A stretch of 64,000 bases of DNA from Hoylesella loescheii (GTDB taxonomy: Bacteria > Bacteroidota > Bacteroidia > Bacteroidales > Bacteroidaceae), in assembly GCA_021531755.1 (NCBI GenBank), contig JADYUK010000001.1, positions 310,001-374,000 on the forward strand, given 5' to 3'. The translations under genes and the position numbers were made by a program. Shown in pieces: positions 21,437-29,620 of this stretch (the stretch's first letter is position 1; each line of letters opens with the position of its first letter). The notes under the pieces are model-generated. The model worked only from the letters and a program-made list of their open reading frames with translations, was not told the origin of the DNA and made no database searches.

Positions 21437-21468
21437 CAAAATTAAGCATAAATATCGGTTCACCCAAA
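21437..21468 (-). promoter_or_regulatory. Promoter of the M6 protease gene
   Basis: On the minus strand, TTTG (complement of 21465-21468), exactly 20 nt, then TAATTTTG (complement of 21437-21444) is a near-perfect Bacteroidota -33/-7 pair. It lies about 70 nt before the start codon. Confidence 0.75.
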
Positions 21469-21482
21469 AAAACGGAGGATAT

Positions 21483-21516
21483 TTTGCTAATATTATGAAA
21501 TTAATTGGTAATTTTG
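21483..21516 (+). promoter_or_regulatory. Promoter of the dihydrofolate reductase fusion gene
   Basis: TTTG (21483-21486), 22 nt, then TAATTTTG (21509-21516) fits the Bacteroidota -33/-7 pattern. It is back to back with the M6 protease promoter and about 63 nt before the start codon. Confidence 0.7.
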
Positions 21517-21579
21517 CAGTAAGTGGACGACAAAGACACATATCATTCATTATCACATAAAAACCAATAGATTAGAATA

Positions 21580-22566
21580 ATGAGCATAAGGATTATAGCA
21601 GCTGTGGCACGCAATAATGCCATAGGCTACAACAACAAGCTTTTGTACTGGCTACCTTCTGACCTGAGAAGATTCAAACAGCTGACGACAGGACATACAA
21701 TAATAATGGGTAGAAACACGTTCCTCTCTCTTCCTAAAGGAGCCCTTCCTAACAGACGTAATATTGTCCTCAGCCATACCGTGAGCAGTATCGAAGGCTG
21801 TGAGGTATATGGCTCTCTTGACGAGGCCCTCGGGAAATGCTCCTCTGACGAGGAGGTATATATAATTGGTGGGGCATCTGTCTACGCCCAGGCCATGGAC
21901 CGTGCCGATATGTTATGCCTGACGGAGGTTGATGATATCCCTGACGAGGCTGATGCTTTCTTCCCTGACTACAGCTCATGGATAGAGGCATGGAGTGAGG
22001 AGCATACGAAGGACGAGAAACATAGCCATGATTTCAGATTCGTCGATTATAAGCGACCAGGGATTGTTGATGATGATAAAAATCCTCATGTCCTCACGGA
22101 TGCTCTCGAGCAGAGGGTGCAGAAAGCTGTAGAGTTGTTCATGGAGGGTTATAACTGCTCACAAAGTGTTGTGGCTGCCTTTGCCGATATGTACGGTATG
22201 AATCGCGATACAGCCCTCCGCGTCTCGGCTGGTTTCGGCGGTGGAGTAGGGCGTCTGCGTATGATTTGTGGTGCTGTCTCAGGTTCTGTGATGATAGCAG
22301 GAATGTACTGCGGACAGACAGAAGGAGACGACAGGCAGGGCAAGGCCTCATGCTATAAAGAGATACAGGAAATAATCGAGGAATTCAAGCGGGAGAACGG
22401 CTCCGTCATCTGCGCTGAACTGCTCGGACTGAACGGGGCTGTCCCAACAGGAAGTTTGTCATACGTCCCTGCTGAGAGAAACGCTGCATACTATGCCAAG
22501 CGCCCATGCGCACAGAAAGTGGAAAGCGCGGCTCGTATTCTGGCGAGACATATTATGATGTCATAA
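21580..22566 (+). CDS. folA: Dihydrofolate reductase fused to a C_GCAxxG_C_C module
   Basis: A 328-residue cytoplasmic fusion. Residues 1-162 are dihydrofolate reductase, which reduces dihydrofolate to tetrahydrofolate with NADPH: AAVARNNAIGYNNKLLYWLPSDL with catalytic Asp28, the cofactor loop IIMGRNTF and IIGGASVYAQA. Residues of about 177-326 match the C_GCAxxG_C_C family: Cys193 (GYNCSQSV), Cys230 in the core ICGAVSG, then Cys244, Cys258, Cys278 and Cys310. That family is thought to be redox-active or metal-binding, with no settled function. A linker of about 15 residues joins the two and there is no frameshift. thyA, a frequent partner of folA, is not adjacent. How the second module relates to folate reduction is unknown. 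Confidence 0.88.
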   Translation: MSIRIIAAVARNNAIGYNNKLLYWLPSDLRRFKQLTTGHTIIMGRNTFLSLPKGALPNRRNIVLSHTVSSIEGCEVYGSLDEALGKCSSDEEVYIIGGASVYAQAMDRADMLCLTEVDDIPDEADAFFPDYSSWIEAWSEEHTKDEKHSHDFRFVDYKRPGIVDDDKNPHVLTDALEQRVQKAVELFMEGYNCSQSVVAAFADMYGMNRDTALRVSAGFGGGVGRLRMICGAVSGSVMIAGMYCGQTEGDDRQGKASCYKEIQEIIEEFKRENGSVICAELLGLNGAVPTGSLSYVPAERNAAYYAKRPCAQKVESAARILARHIMMS

Positions 22567-22925
22567 TCTCCCAGATACTATTACCTCAAGCATTTTGGGG
22601 CGAGGGCGTGAGCGTTCATAAAATGGGGTAAAAGGCTTGAGCTCGTTTACACGAGGAAAAACCGTATAGTGAATTCTATGATTTCCCGGATATCTGAGCC
22701 GGATGGTGATCTGGAATGAGCAAAGGTTCAAGCTCTCAATGGCAATATCCGCGTTCTCGCCTATATCCTTTTTATTGGAATGCAGGAGATGGAATATTAT
22801 ACGGAATGCAGGAGATGGAATCACTACTATATAAGTGTCCATCTCCTGCATCTTTATTTCTATTCTATCGACATTCCCCAGCATCATCATCCGATGATGT
22901 TCCTCACGGAGGATGCTTGGCATAA
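22567..22925. repeat. Intergenic region with competing hairpin arms (possible terminator)
   Basis: This gap between convergent genes holds two direct copies of GGAATGCAGGAGATGGAAT (22777-22795 and 22803-22821, period 26 nt) and one complementary arm TCCATCTCCTGCAT (22838-22851). Either copy can pair with the arm; the nearer pair makes a 14-bp stem extended by CACT/AGTG. The plus strand continues T-rich (CTTTATTTC), so it may end folA transcription. No convincing gene is seen in the rest. Confidence 0.6.
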
Positions 22926-24584
22926 TTATTTGCTTTCAGGCATCTTATACCAGTCGCCAGTCTGCTTAGCTATTTGGCGGCGGGTGTACTCGTTGTATCC
23001 CGGACGTTTTACGGTCTCACCTATACCGTATGGCGAGCGCATGAATTTGCCGTCCTTCTCTGGCTTGACAGCCATGTCGTTGTATTTTACAATGAGATAT
23101 GTAGCCAGCTTCCTCCATGTCTCGAGCATTGACTGTGCAATCTCAACACTATAGTCGTTTAGGAATTTGGCACAAGCCTCATCGCCCCTTGTCTCCAACA
23201 CCTGCATAGCCTCCCTCTCAATCTTCTTCTGCTGAGAGAGATACATATTGTCAAGACTGTCCCTGACAGCCTTTAAGTCGGGGAAGAGCATGTCATAACG
23301 GGGATAAACCATGTTGCTGACCCAGTTGCATACCCAGTAGGCGTTGTCCATAGAGAATGTAAGAGCGTCGGCACCGGGAGTGTTGTAGCATTCGGGCTGT
23401 TCTGTCATAGAGCAATACATCGGTGTGAATGTTACCATGTTGGCATCATCATTGCCAAACCACAGCACTCCGCCTATCTGCCGTGGCAGCCATCCCCTCA
23501 GCTGTGATATGAAAACGAATCCCGATTGTACGGTTGATGTGGGACGCTCGTTGAAGTATGTCACGCCGTCAACCTTGAACGAGAGGGGAGTCTGGCGGTA
23601 TGGTGAGGCATAAAGTCCCTGGCCTGGGTCGTTATCGCGTGTCTGAGCCATGGGGGTACCCTCATAATGGTCTCTCATGGATGTCTCAAGGTCAGCTACA
23701 CTCAGTTTTCTCTTCGGCTTTATGAACAGAGGCATGGGCTTTGCGTCAGGGTCTTTCCCGAGTGCCCAAGGGAGGTATTCGTCAAATCCTCCCTCTGACC
23801 ATCTGTTGAAGAAACTCCATACGCGTGCGTCACAATAGCGTCTGCCTCCGAAATCTGCAGGAGCATAAGCGTCGGCCCATGAGAAGTCTGCATCACGGCC
23901 AGTGAACCATCCCTTCTCACGTGCGAAACGTATCACATCCTTTGAGTACATCACATTCTTCTTGTCATTCATGTCAAACTGGCGTATGCGGCTCTGGTTG
24001 GCATGTGCCGAGATACAGTCGTCCGGTATACGCTGGGCTACCCATACCACACCCTTAGAGCCGGGACCCTTGCCTTGCAGCTCCATTATCCATGCCTCGT
24101 TAGGGTCACATATCGTGAACGACTCTCCGCTTGAGCAATAACCATATGTGTTGGCAAGAGTTGTCATGACTTCTATGGCCTGACGCGCTGTCTTTGAGCG
24201 CTGAAGGGCGATGTATATCAACGAGCCATAGTCTATTATACCGGTCGTGTCTACCATCTCCTCACGTCCACCGTATGTTGTCTCGCCGATTGACACCTGC
24301 CATTCGTTCATATTCCCGACAACATTGTATGTCTCACGTGCCTCAGGGATTTCTCCAAGGGGCTTGTTGCTGTCCCAGTCGCGTATCTTACGCATCTCAC
24401 CCTTTGCATGCTTTGCTGCCGGGAAATGATATAGACCGATGAACATGCCGTATGAGTCTGCGCTATAGCTGAACATCACAGAACCATCGACAGAAGCGTT
24501 CTTGCCTACTATGAGATTTGTGCATGCCATGCCTGCAATGCTGCTTATCATGAACGAGGCAAGTAGTAATAATCTGTGTTTCAT
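22926..24584 (-). CDS. C69-family dipeptidase
   Basis: A 552-residue secreted peptidase of family C69 (U34). The start at 24584 (MKHRLLLLASF) is chosen over an upstream ATG because the signal peptide begins there. Cleavage after Ala20 would expose Cys21 (ACTNLIVGK) as the N-terminal nucleophile, the arrangement expected for this Ntn-hydrolase family. Conserved segments follow: GNMNEWQVSIGETT, DPNEAWIMELQGKG and the ISAHANQSRI region. Members cleave dipeptides, and a role in peptide scavenging in the periplasm is inferred. Length is usual for Bacteroidota homologues. The gene runs convergent to folA, and its upstream region is filled with hairpin repeats in the same orientation as the gene; no promoter motif was found in them. 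Confidence 0.85.
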   Translation of the reverse strand: MKHRLLLLASFMISSIAGMACTNLIVGKNASVDGSVMFSYSADSYGMFIGLYHFPAAKHAKGEMRKIRDWDSNKPLGEIPEARETYNVVGNMNEWQVSIGETTYGGREEMVDTTGIIDYGSLIYIALQRSKTARQAIEVMTTLANTYGYCSSGESFTICDPNEAWIMELQGKGPGSKGVVWVAQRIPDDCISAHANQSRIRQFDMNDKKNVMYSKDVIRFAREKGWFTGRDADFSWADAYAPADFGGRRYCDARVWSFFNRWSEGGFDEYLPWALGKDPDAKPMPLFIKPKRKLSVADLETSMRDHYEGTPMAQTRDNDPGQGLYASPYRQTPLSFKVDGVTYFNERPTSTVQSGFVFISQLRGWLPRQIGGVLWFGNDDANMVTFTPMYCSMTEQPECYNTPGADALTFSMDNAYWVCNWVSNMVYPRYDMLFPDLKAVRDSLDNMYLSQQKKIEREAMQVLETRGDEACAKFLNDYSVEIAQSMLETWRKLATYLIVKYNDMAVKPEKDGKFMRSPYGIGETVKRPGYNEYTRRQIAKQTGDWYKMPESK

Positions 24585-24599
24585 AAATATTAAGGATTT

Positions 24600-24960
24600 T
24601 GTTATGCCAAAAGCCAAAAGAGAGCTTGCTCACTTTGGCTTGGCGAGAATTGACGACAAGCCGAGAGGAGAGGCTGAGTTTACTCAGACTATCCCGAAAT
24701 ATCGTGCAAACGAGAGCAGAGTCAAGCTTGCTTGGCTATGCCGAGTGTAGCCGATATTCAACGAAAGTTAAATCGTGCAAACGAGAGCAGAGTCAAGCTT
24801 GCTTGGCTATGCCGAGTGCAGCCGATATTCAACGAAAGTTAATCGCGAAGGAAGAAGACGAAGTCAATTTTCGTTCAAACGAGAGCAGAACATTAAGCAT
24901 GCTTAATTGTTATGCCGAGTGCAGACGAAAATTATCATTGATAAAACGTCTGAATCTATT
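24600..24960 (-). repeat. Cluster of five hairpin repeats (A, B and C types)
   Basis: This gap between the C69 gene and the small barrel gene is almost all repeats, oriented on the minus strand. There is an A-type unit at about 24600-24652 (core GAGAGC-TT-GCTCAC), a B-type unit at about 24653-24700 (TGAGT-TT-ACTCA), two tandem 71-nt C-type units at 24701-24771 and 24772-24842 (CAAGC-TT-GCTTG), and a C-type variant at 24866-24933 (ATTAAGC-AT-GCTTAAT) with ends AATTTTCG and CGAAAATT. Confidence 0.75.
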
Positions 24961-24972
24961 CAAACGGTTGTC

Positions 24973-25452
24973 TTAAAAGTATATACCAACACCAATCTTC
25001 AGGCCTATTGTCGAGTAGTCCTTGTGCGACTTGAACGACTGGTCGTAATAGATTGATGGCTCAACAGATACATGACGATTCAGGAAGTAGCAATATCCAA
25101 CCTCTATTCCTGGCATGAAGTCGTTGTGCGATTGTGTGTCCACCTGCTTCAAATGGCATCCGGCACCAAGGAAGAGTCCATTCTGGATGATATAGTATCT
25201 TACGCCAACACCTATTGAAAGATTTGTATAGTCATTATTGGTGTCTATACCGGCATCAGCTGTAACCATCCAGTTGTCCATGAAGCAGTATCCTGCCTTG
25301 GCCTGCACGTCAAGGCTCAGCTTACGTGAACCCTGATAACTGAAGTCAAGGCCAGAGAGAGAGGCTCCGCCATACCATTTTCCTTCTTCAAACTGGGCGC
25401 TCGCTGTCAAAGACATAGTGAGAGCGAAGAGCAAAAATAAGACTTTTTTCAT
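24973..25452 (-). CDS. Small outer-membrane beta-barrel protein
   Basis: A 159-residue protein with a signal peptide (MKKVLFLLFALTMSLTASAQ, residues 1-20); the start at 25452 is preferred over an ATG five codons upstream for that reason. The rest is alternating amphipathic strands with glycine and aromatic residues (LSIGVGVRYYIIQNGLFLGAGCHL, IGLKIGVGIYF) and a C-terminal phenylalanine, the classic signal for outer-membrane barrel insertion. It resembles eight-stranded OmpA/opacity-like barrels, without an OmpA peptidoglycan-binding domain. Function is unknown. Three tandem 75-nt hairpin repeats begin about 35 nt upstream of its start and must lie in or near its leader. Confidence 0.75.
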   Translation of the reverse strand: MKKVLFLLFALTMSLTASAQFEEGKWYGGASLSGLDFSYQGSRKLSLDVQAKAGYCFMDNWMVTADAGIDTNNDYTNLSIGVGVRYYIIQNGLFLGAGCHLKQVDTQSHNDFMPGIEVGYCYFLNRHVSVEPSIYYDQSFKSHKDYSTIGLKIGVGIYF

Positions 25453-25485
25453 AATTGTTGTATTCATGAAGTGATTTATTTGTTG

Positions 25486-25710
25486 GTTTCACCTTCGTTT
25501 TCTCGCCATGGCAGAGCTCAAGCAAGCTTGTCTCTGCTCATTTGGCTTATAGAAAACGTTCTTAAAAGTGCGTTTTCTCGCCATGGCAGAGCTCAAGCAA
25601 GCTTGCCTCTGCTCATTTGGCTTATAGAAAACGTTCTTAAAAGTGCGTTTTCTCGCCATGGCAGAGCTCAAGCAAGCTTGTCTCTGCTCATTTGGCTTAT
25701 AGAAAACGTT
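25486..25710 (+). repeat. Three tandem 75-nt A-type hairpin units
   Basis: Units occupy 25486-25560, 25561-25635 and 25636-25710, each ending in AACGTT. The first has a divergent left end (GTTTCACCTTCG). Each holds the stem GCAGAG..CAAGC-AA-GCTTG.CTCTGC, flanked by GTTTTCTCGCCATG and TCATTTGGCTTATAG. The remainder of the gap to 25962 shows no gene or promoter that I can support. Confidence 0.9.
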
Positions 25711-25962
25711 CTGTATGTATTGTCCGTTGCTTAGCTGTAACATCTATCATAAGCCACGATTTTTTCTATTATCTGGCTGTCTCGTCTGAGGGATTGGGGC
25801 TACATCACATTGCCATCATGACTCTGTGTGGGGGGGTGATAGGCGTCGGGGGGTATTCAACTTTGTTATGGCTGAAGTCTCTCATTGTGATATAGTCGAT
25901 ATTTGTATGGCAATTCCTGACGAGATGTAGATAGTGAGGGGGATGAGCCTTTTTTAATATCT

Positions 25963-27558
25963 TTATTTTTCCTGCCTTTCCTTAGCCCACATCTCCTCAC
26001 GTCGCCGTGCATTCCGCCGCGAGTGTTCCTGTCCTTCCTTGAAGAATGTCTCCATTCTGGATTTCCAGTTGAAGAAGAACACGAGAGACATCAAACCTGC
26101 ACCCATGCCAAGGAAATAACTCAAGCTGTGGTCAAGGTGGAAACCCTGCTTTGAGATGCAGATAAAGACACAGCTGACGATTGTCATGAACGTAGCTGGG
26201 AGAAGGGTTATCCAATAGTTCTTCTTCTTCAAGGCGAGATAGACTGTCACGGTCCATAGGGTGAAGACAGACAGTGTCTGGTTTGCCCATCCGAAATATT
26301 TCCATATCACATTGAATCCGTCCTTGTTCTCTATCTGCCATATAAGGAGGGCGATGGCACAGAGAAACATTGGTATGCAGATATACAGTCTCTTACGTAT
26401 AGGTTTCTGGTCGAGTGTGATGAACTCGGCTATTATGAGTCGTGCAGAGCGGAATGCAGTGTCTCCACTGGTAATAGGAGCTGCCACAACACCAAGCACG
26501 GCAAGCACACCACCAGCCATGCCAAGCCAGCTGTTACACATAATCATTACGACCTCTGCGGCGTTGCCGAATATCTGTGTGATATTATCGCCTGCTGCCA
26601 ATTTTGCCTCAACAGCAGCCAATTGCTCAGGAGCTGTCGCCGCGAGCACCTCACGCCATCCCTCTGCGTAGAAGAAATAGCTTGAGACGGTAGCCCAGAC
26701 GAGTGCGACAAGTCCCTCTGTTATCATCGAGCCAAAGAATATCTTGCGTCCTTGTCTCTCGCTTTTCATACAACGGGCCATGAGAGGCGACTGTGTGGCA
26801 TGGAAACCGCTTATCGCTCCGCATGCTATTGTGATGAATAGGGCAGGGAAGAGGGGGTCAGGATTCTTTATGCCCAGACGCTTCTCGCCCATATTGCCCA
26901 GACCGTCCCAAAGTTCAGGAATCGCGGGATGATGGACAAAGAGCATGACAAGGAGGCCTGCTGCCATGAATATCAGCGCCACGGCGAATACAGGATAGAT
27001 TTTACCGATAATCTTATCGACTGGCAGCATTGTGGCTATCAAGTAATATATGAATATCACGACAATCCACAACATGAGATTACCCGCCCATGTGTCCTCG
27101 AACATTGTCGAGAGCAAGGCTGCCGGACTCATTACGAAGACAACGCCAACCATGACGAGAAGAACGATAGAGAATGTCAGCATGATACGCCTCATTCTCC
27201 CTCCGAGATATATGCCGACAAGCTCAGGAAGCGACGCTCCCTTGTTGCGAAGTGACAGCATGCCAGACAGGTAGTCGTGTGTGGCACCGGCGAAGATGCA
27301 TCCGAAGACTATCCACAGGTATGCCGATGGGCCATACCATATACCCATTATGGCTCCGAATATTGGTCCTGTCCCTGCTATGTTGAGAAACTGGATCATG
27401 AATATCTTCCATGCAGGAAGAGTGACGTAGTCGACACCGTCGGCCATACTTATGGCTGGTGTAGGGCGGTCGTCTGGCCCGAAGGTCCTCTCTACAAACC
27501 GTCCGTATACGAAATAGCCTAATATCAAGGCTATTATACTTATCGCAAAAGAGATCAT
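25963..27558 (-). CDS. cstA: CstA-family carbon-starvation transporter
   Basis: A 531-residue inner-membrane protein of the CstA family, whose characterised members take up peptides or pyruvate. It has many predicted membrane helices, the first at residues 2-17. Family-typical motifs are present: FLNIAGTGPIFGAIMGIWYGP, FGCIFAGATHDYLSGMLSLR and GGVLAVLGVVAAPITSGDTAFRSARL. It is shorter than E. coli CstA (701 residues) and ends in a charged cytoplasmic tail (RRNARRREEMWAKERQEK). No promoter motif was seen in the 386-nt gap to serS, which is filled by a three-unit repeat array, so transcription may continue from serS. The substrate is inferred from family only. Confidence 0.88.
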   Translation of the reverse strand: MISFAISIIALILGYFVYGRFVERTFGPDDRPTPAISMADGVDYVTLPAWKIFMIQFLNIAGTGPIFGAIMGIWYGPSAYLWIVFGCIFAGATHDYLSGMLSLRNKGASLPELVGIYLGGRMRRIMLTFSIVLLVMVGVVFVMSPAALLSTMFEDTWAGNLMLWIVVIFIYYLIATMLPVDKIIGKIYPVFAVALIFMAAGLLVMLFVHHPAIPELWDGLGNMGEKRLGIKNPDPLFPALFITIACGAISGFHATQSPLMARCMKSERQGRKIFFGSMITEGLVALVWATVSSYFFYAEGWREVLAATAPEQLAAVEAKLAAGDNITQIFGNAAEVVMIMCNSWLGMAGGVLAVLGVVAAPITSGDTAFRSARLIIAEFITLDQKPIRKRLYICIPMFLCAIALLIWQIENKDGFNVIWKYFGWANQTLSVFTLWTVTVYLALKKKNYWITLLPATFMTIVSCVFICISKQGFHLDHSLSYFLGMGAGLMSLVFFFNWKSRMETFFKEGQEHSRRNARRREEMWAKERQEK

Positions 27559-27680
27559 TGTTGTTTATTGTCTACACATGAAACCCCTCCCTCACTCTTT
27601 CGTGTCTACAGAAGAAGCAGGGGAGAGGACATCATGAGTATTGATACGATATACCATAGGCCGCATAATATAGTGTAGCT

Positions 27681-27902
27681 TGACTTTGTCTTCCTCTGTC
27701 ACGACTCGGGATAGCCCAAGCAAGCTTGGTCTCTCCTCTCGCTGCTCCATCGGTTGACTTTGTCTTCCTCTGTCACGACTCGGCATAATCCAAACAAGTT
27801 TGGCCTCTCCTCTCGCTGCTCCATCGGCTGACTTTATCTTCCTCTGTCACGACTCGGCATAATCCAAACAAGTTTGGCTTCTGCTCTCGCTGCTCCATCG
27901 GT
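27681..27902 (+). repeat. Three tandem 74-nt B-type hairpin units
   Basis: Units start at 27681, 27755 and 27829 with a strict 74-nt period (TTGACTTTGTCTTCC...). The first has the core CCAAGC-AA-GCTTGG, the second and third CCAAAC-AA-GTTTGG: a G-C to A-T pair change on both sides of the stem. The array fills most of the serS-cstA gap. Confidence 0.9.
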
Positions 27903-27944
27903 TGATGGTATATTCCTTGTGTCTGCTGTTGTGCTGTAATGTGT

Positions 27945-29264
27945 TTATTTTATGATGTCACACCCCATATATGGAACCAGCACCTTAGGCACGCGTATGC
28001 CTTCAGGAGTCTGATAGTCCTCAAGAATAGCGGCTACGATGCGTGGCAGGGCGAGGGCAGAACCGTTGAGTGTGTGGCATAGCTCTGGCTTCTTTGCTCC
28101 CTCGCGTCTGTAACGACAATGTAGGCGGTTGGCCTGATATGTGTCGAAATTAGATACTGAAGACACCTCAAGCCAGCGTCCCTGAGCCTCAGAGTAAACC
28201 TCAAAGTCATAACATATGGCTGATGTGAACGACTGGTCGCCACCACAGAGACGGAGTATGCGGTAAGGGAGCTCAAGCTTCTGGAGCAGACCCTCAACAT
28301 GAGCTATCATTTCCTTGTGCGACTCGCGAGAGTGCTCAGGAGTATCTATGCGTACAATCTCAATCTTCGAGAACTCATGCAGACGGTTGAGTCCGCGGAC
28401 ATCCTTGCCATATGAGCCAGCCTCACGGCGGAAGCATTGTGTGTATGCACAGTTCTTTATCGGGAGGTCCTTCTCGTCGAGAATGACATCACGGTAAATA
28501 TTCGTCACTGGAACCTCGGCTGTAGGAATCAGGTAGAGGTCGTCAAGGTTACAATGGTACATCTGCCCTTCCTTGTCAGGCAACTGTCCTGTACCATAGC
28601 CAGAAGCTTGGTTGACAACTGTTGGTGGCATTATCTCTGTATATCCAGCCTTGTTGGCCTCAGCGAGGAAGAAGTTTATGAGGGCGCGCTGCAGCTGTGC
28701 TCCTTTCCCGATATATACAGGGAATCCCGCACCTGTAATCTTCACACCGAGGTCGAAATCTATGAGGTTATATTTCTTTGCGAGCTCCCAATGTGGCACC
28801 TTAGCTTCCTTGTTCTCTGGATTACATGTCCAGTTGGCGACAGTATCCTCACCCTCAACACATTCCTTGAGGTTGGACTTTACGACCCAGTTGTCCTCGG
28901 CACATTTACCCTCAGGTACCTCGTCGTATGGTATATTAGGTATCTGGCATAGAGCTGTGATGAGGTCTTTCTCGGCCTGTGCCTTCTGCTCCTCAAGAGC
29001 TTTTGACTGCTCTTTCATCTCAGCCACGCGAGCCTTAGCTTTCTCTGCCGCATCCTTGTCTCCGGCCTTCATCAGCTTTCCTATCTCAGCAGCAGCCTTC
29101 TTCTGCTCGGCGAGCAGGGCGTCGTTCTGCTGTTGCGTCTCCCGGCGGCGTTTGTCTATGGCGAGGACATTATCTATTGCCTCGCGCGCTCCCTTAAAGT
29201 TCTTCTTCTCCAGGCCGCTGATGACACGGTCATATTCTTCTGTTATAAGTTTTAGTGTAAGCAT
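27945..29264 (-). CDS. serS: Seryl-tRNA synthetase
   Basis: A 439-residue class II aminoacyl-tRNA synthetase that charges tRNA-Ser (and tRNA-Sec where present) with serine in the cytoplasm. Residues 1-120 form the long antiparallel coiled-coil arm that grips the tRNA variable loop, rich in Lys, Glu and Ala (AEKAKARVAEMKEQSKALEE). The catalytic core carries class II motif 2 (FRREAGSYGKDVRGLNRLHEF) and the motif 3 region (LHTLNGSALALPRIVAAILE near 400). Length is normal for the family. A strong promoter lies about 330 nt upstream, so the mRNA leader should include three tandem hairpin repeats. That leader is unusually long for a housekeeping gene. Confidence 0.97.
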   Translation of the reverse strand: MLTLKLITEEYDRVISGLEKKNFKGAREAIDNVLAIDKRRRETQQQNDALLAEQKKAAAEIGKLMKAGDKDAAEKAKARVAEMKEQSKALEEQKAQAEKDLITALCQIPNIPYDEVPEGKCAEDNWVVKSNLKECVEGEDTVANWTCNPENKEAKVPHWELAKKYNLIDFDLGVKITGAGFPVYIGKGAQLQRALINFFLAEANKAGYTEIMPPTVVNQASGYGTGQLPDKEGQMYHCNLDDLYLIPTAEVPVTNIYRDVILDEKDLPIKNCAYTQCFRREAGSYGKDVRGLNRLHEFSKIEIVRIDTPEHSRESHKEMIAHVEGLLQKLELPYRILRLCGGDQSFTSAICYDFEVYSEAQGRWLEVSSVSNFDTYQANRLHCRYRREGAKKPELCHTLNGSALALPRIVAAILEDYQTPEGIRVPKVLVPYMGCDIIK

Positions 29265-29295
29265 ATTATTGTTGTTACTATATTTTGCTCTTCAA

Positions 29296-29526
29296 AACGT
29301 TTTCGATAAGCCAAATGAGCAGAGACAAGCTTGTTTGATTTCTGCCATGGCGAGAAAACGCACTTTTAAGAACGTTTTCGATAAGCCAAATGAGCAGAGA
29401 CAATCTTGCTTGATTTCTGCCATGGCGAGAAAACGCACTTTTAAGAACGTTTTCGATAAGCCAAATGAGCAGAGACAAGCTTGCTTGATTTCTGCCATGG
29501 CAAGAAAACGCACTTTTAAGAACGTT
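29296..29526 (-). repeat. Three tandem 75-nt A-type hairpin units in the serS leader
   Basis: Units occupy 29296-29370, 29371-29445 and 29446-29520; each begins AACGTT and the array ends with a fourth AACGTT (29521-29526). Ends CGTTTTC and GAAAACG are inverted, and the core is CAAGC-TT-GCTTG with single changes in units 1 and 2. The array lies between the serS promoter and start codon. Confidence 0.92.
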
Positions 29527-29588
29527 GTCTGATGGATTAGGGTGTTATCCCATTTGCTCTTTGTCAGCAGAAAATCCCTTTATCTCTG

Positions 29589-29620
29589 CAAAATTACGTA
29601 AATATATTTGTTCGGGCAAA
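29589..29620 (-). promoter_or_regulatory. Promoter of serS
   Basis: On the minus strand, TTTG (complement of 29617-29620), exactly 20 nt, then TAATTTTG (complement of 29589-29596) is a near-perfect Bacteroidota promoter. Transcription would begin near 29582 and cross the whole repeat array before serS. Confidence 0.75.

Noticed and set aside
22561..22923. Minus-strand open frame of 120 codons between folA and the C69 gene
   Set aside because: It runs through the direct and inverted repeats and overlaps the folA stop codon. The C-terminal half has plausible codon use, but no domain is recognised.
24701..24933. CRISPR-like reading of the repeat cluster
   Set aside because: Units are tandem or adjoining with no unique spacers of constant length, and no cas genes are present.
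25471..25734. Open frames on both strands of the tandem repeat arrays near 25.5 kb and 29.4 kb
   Set aside because: They are the 75-nt repeat translated; the period is a multiple of three, so frames stay open without being genes.
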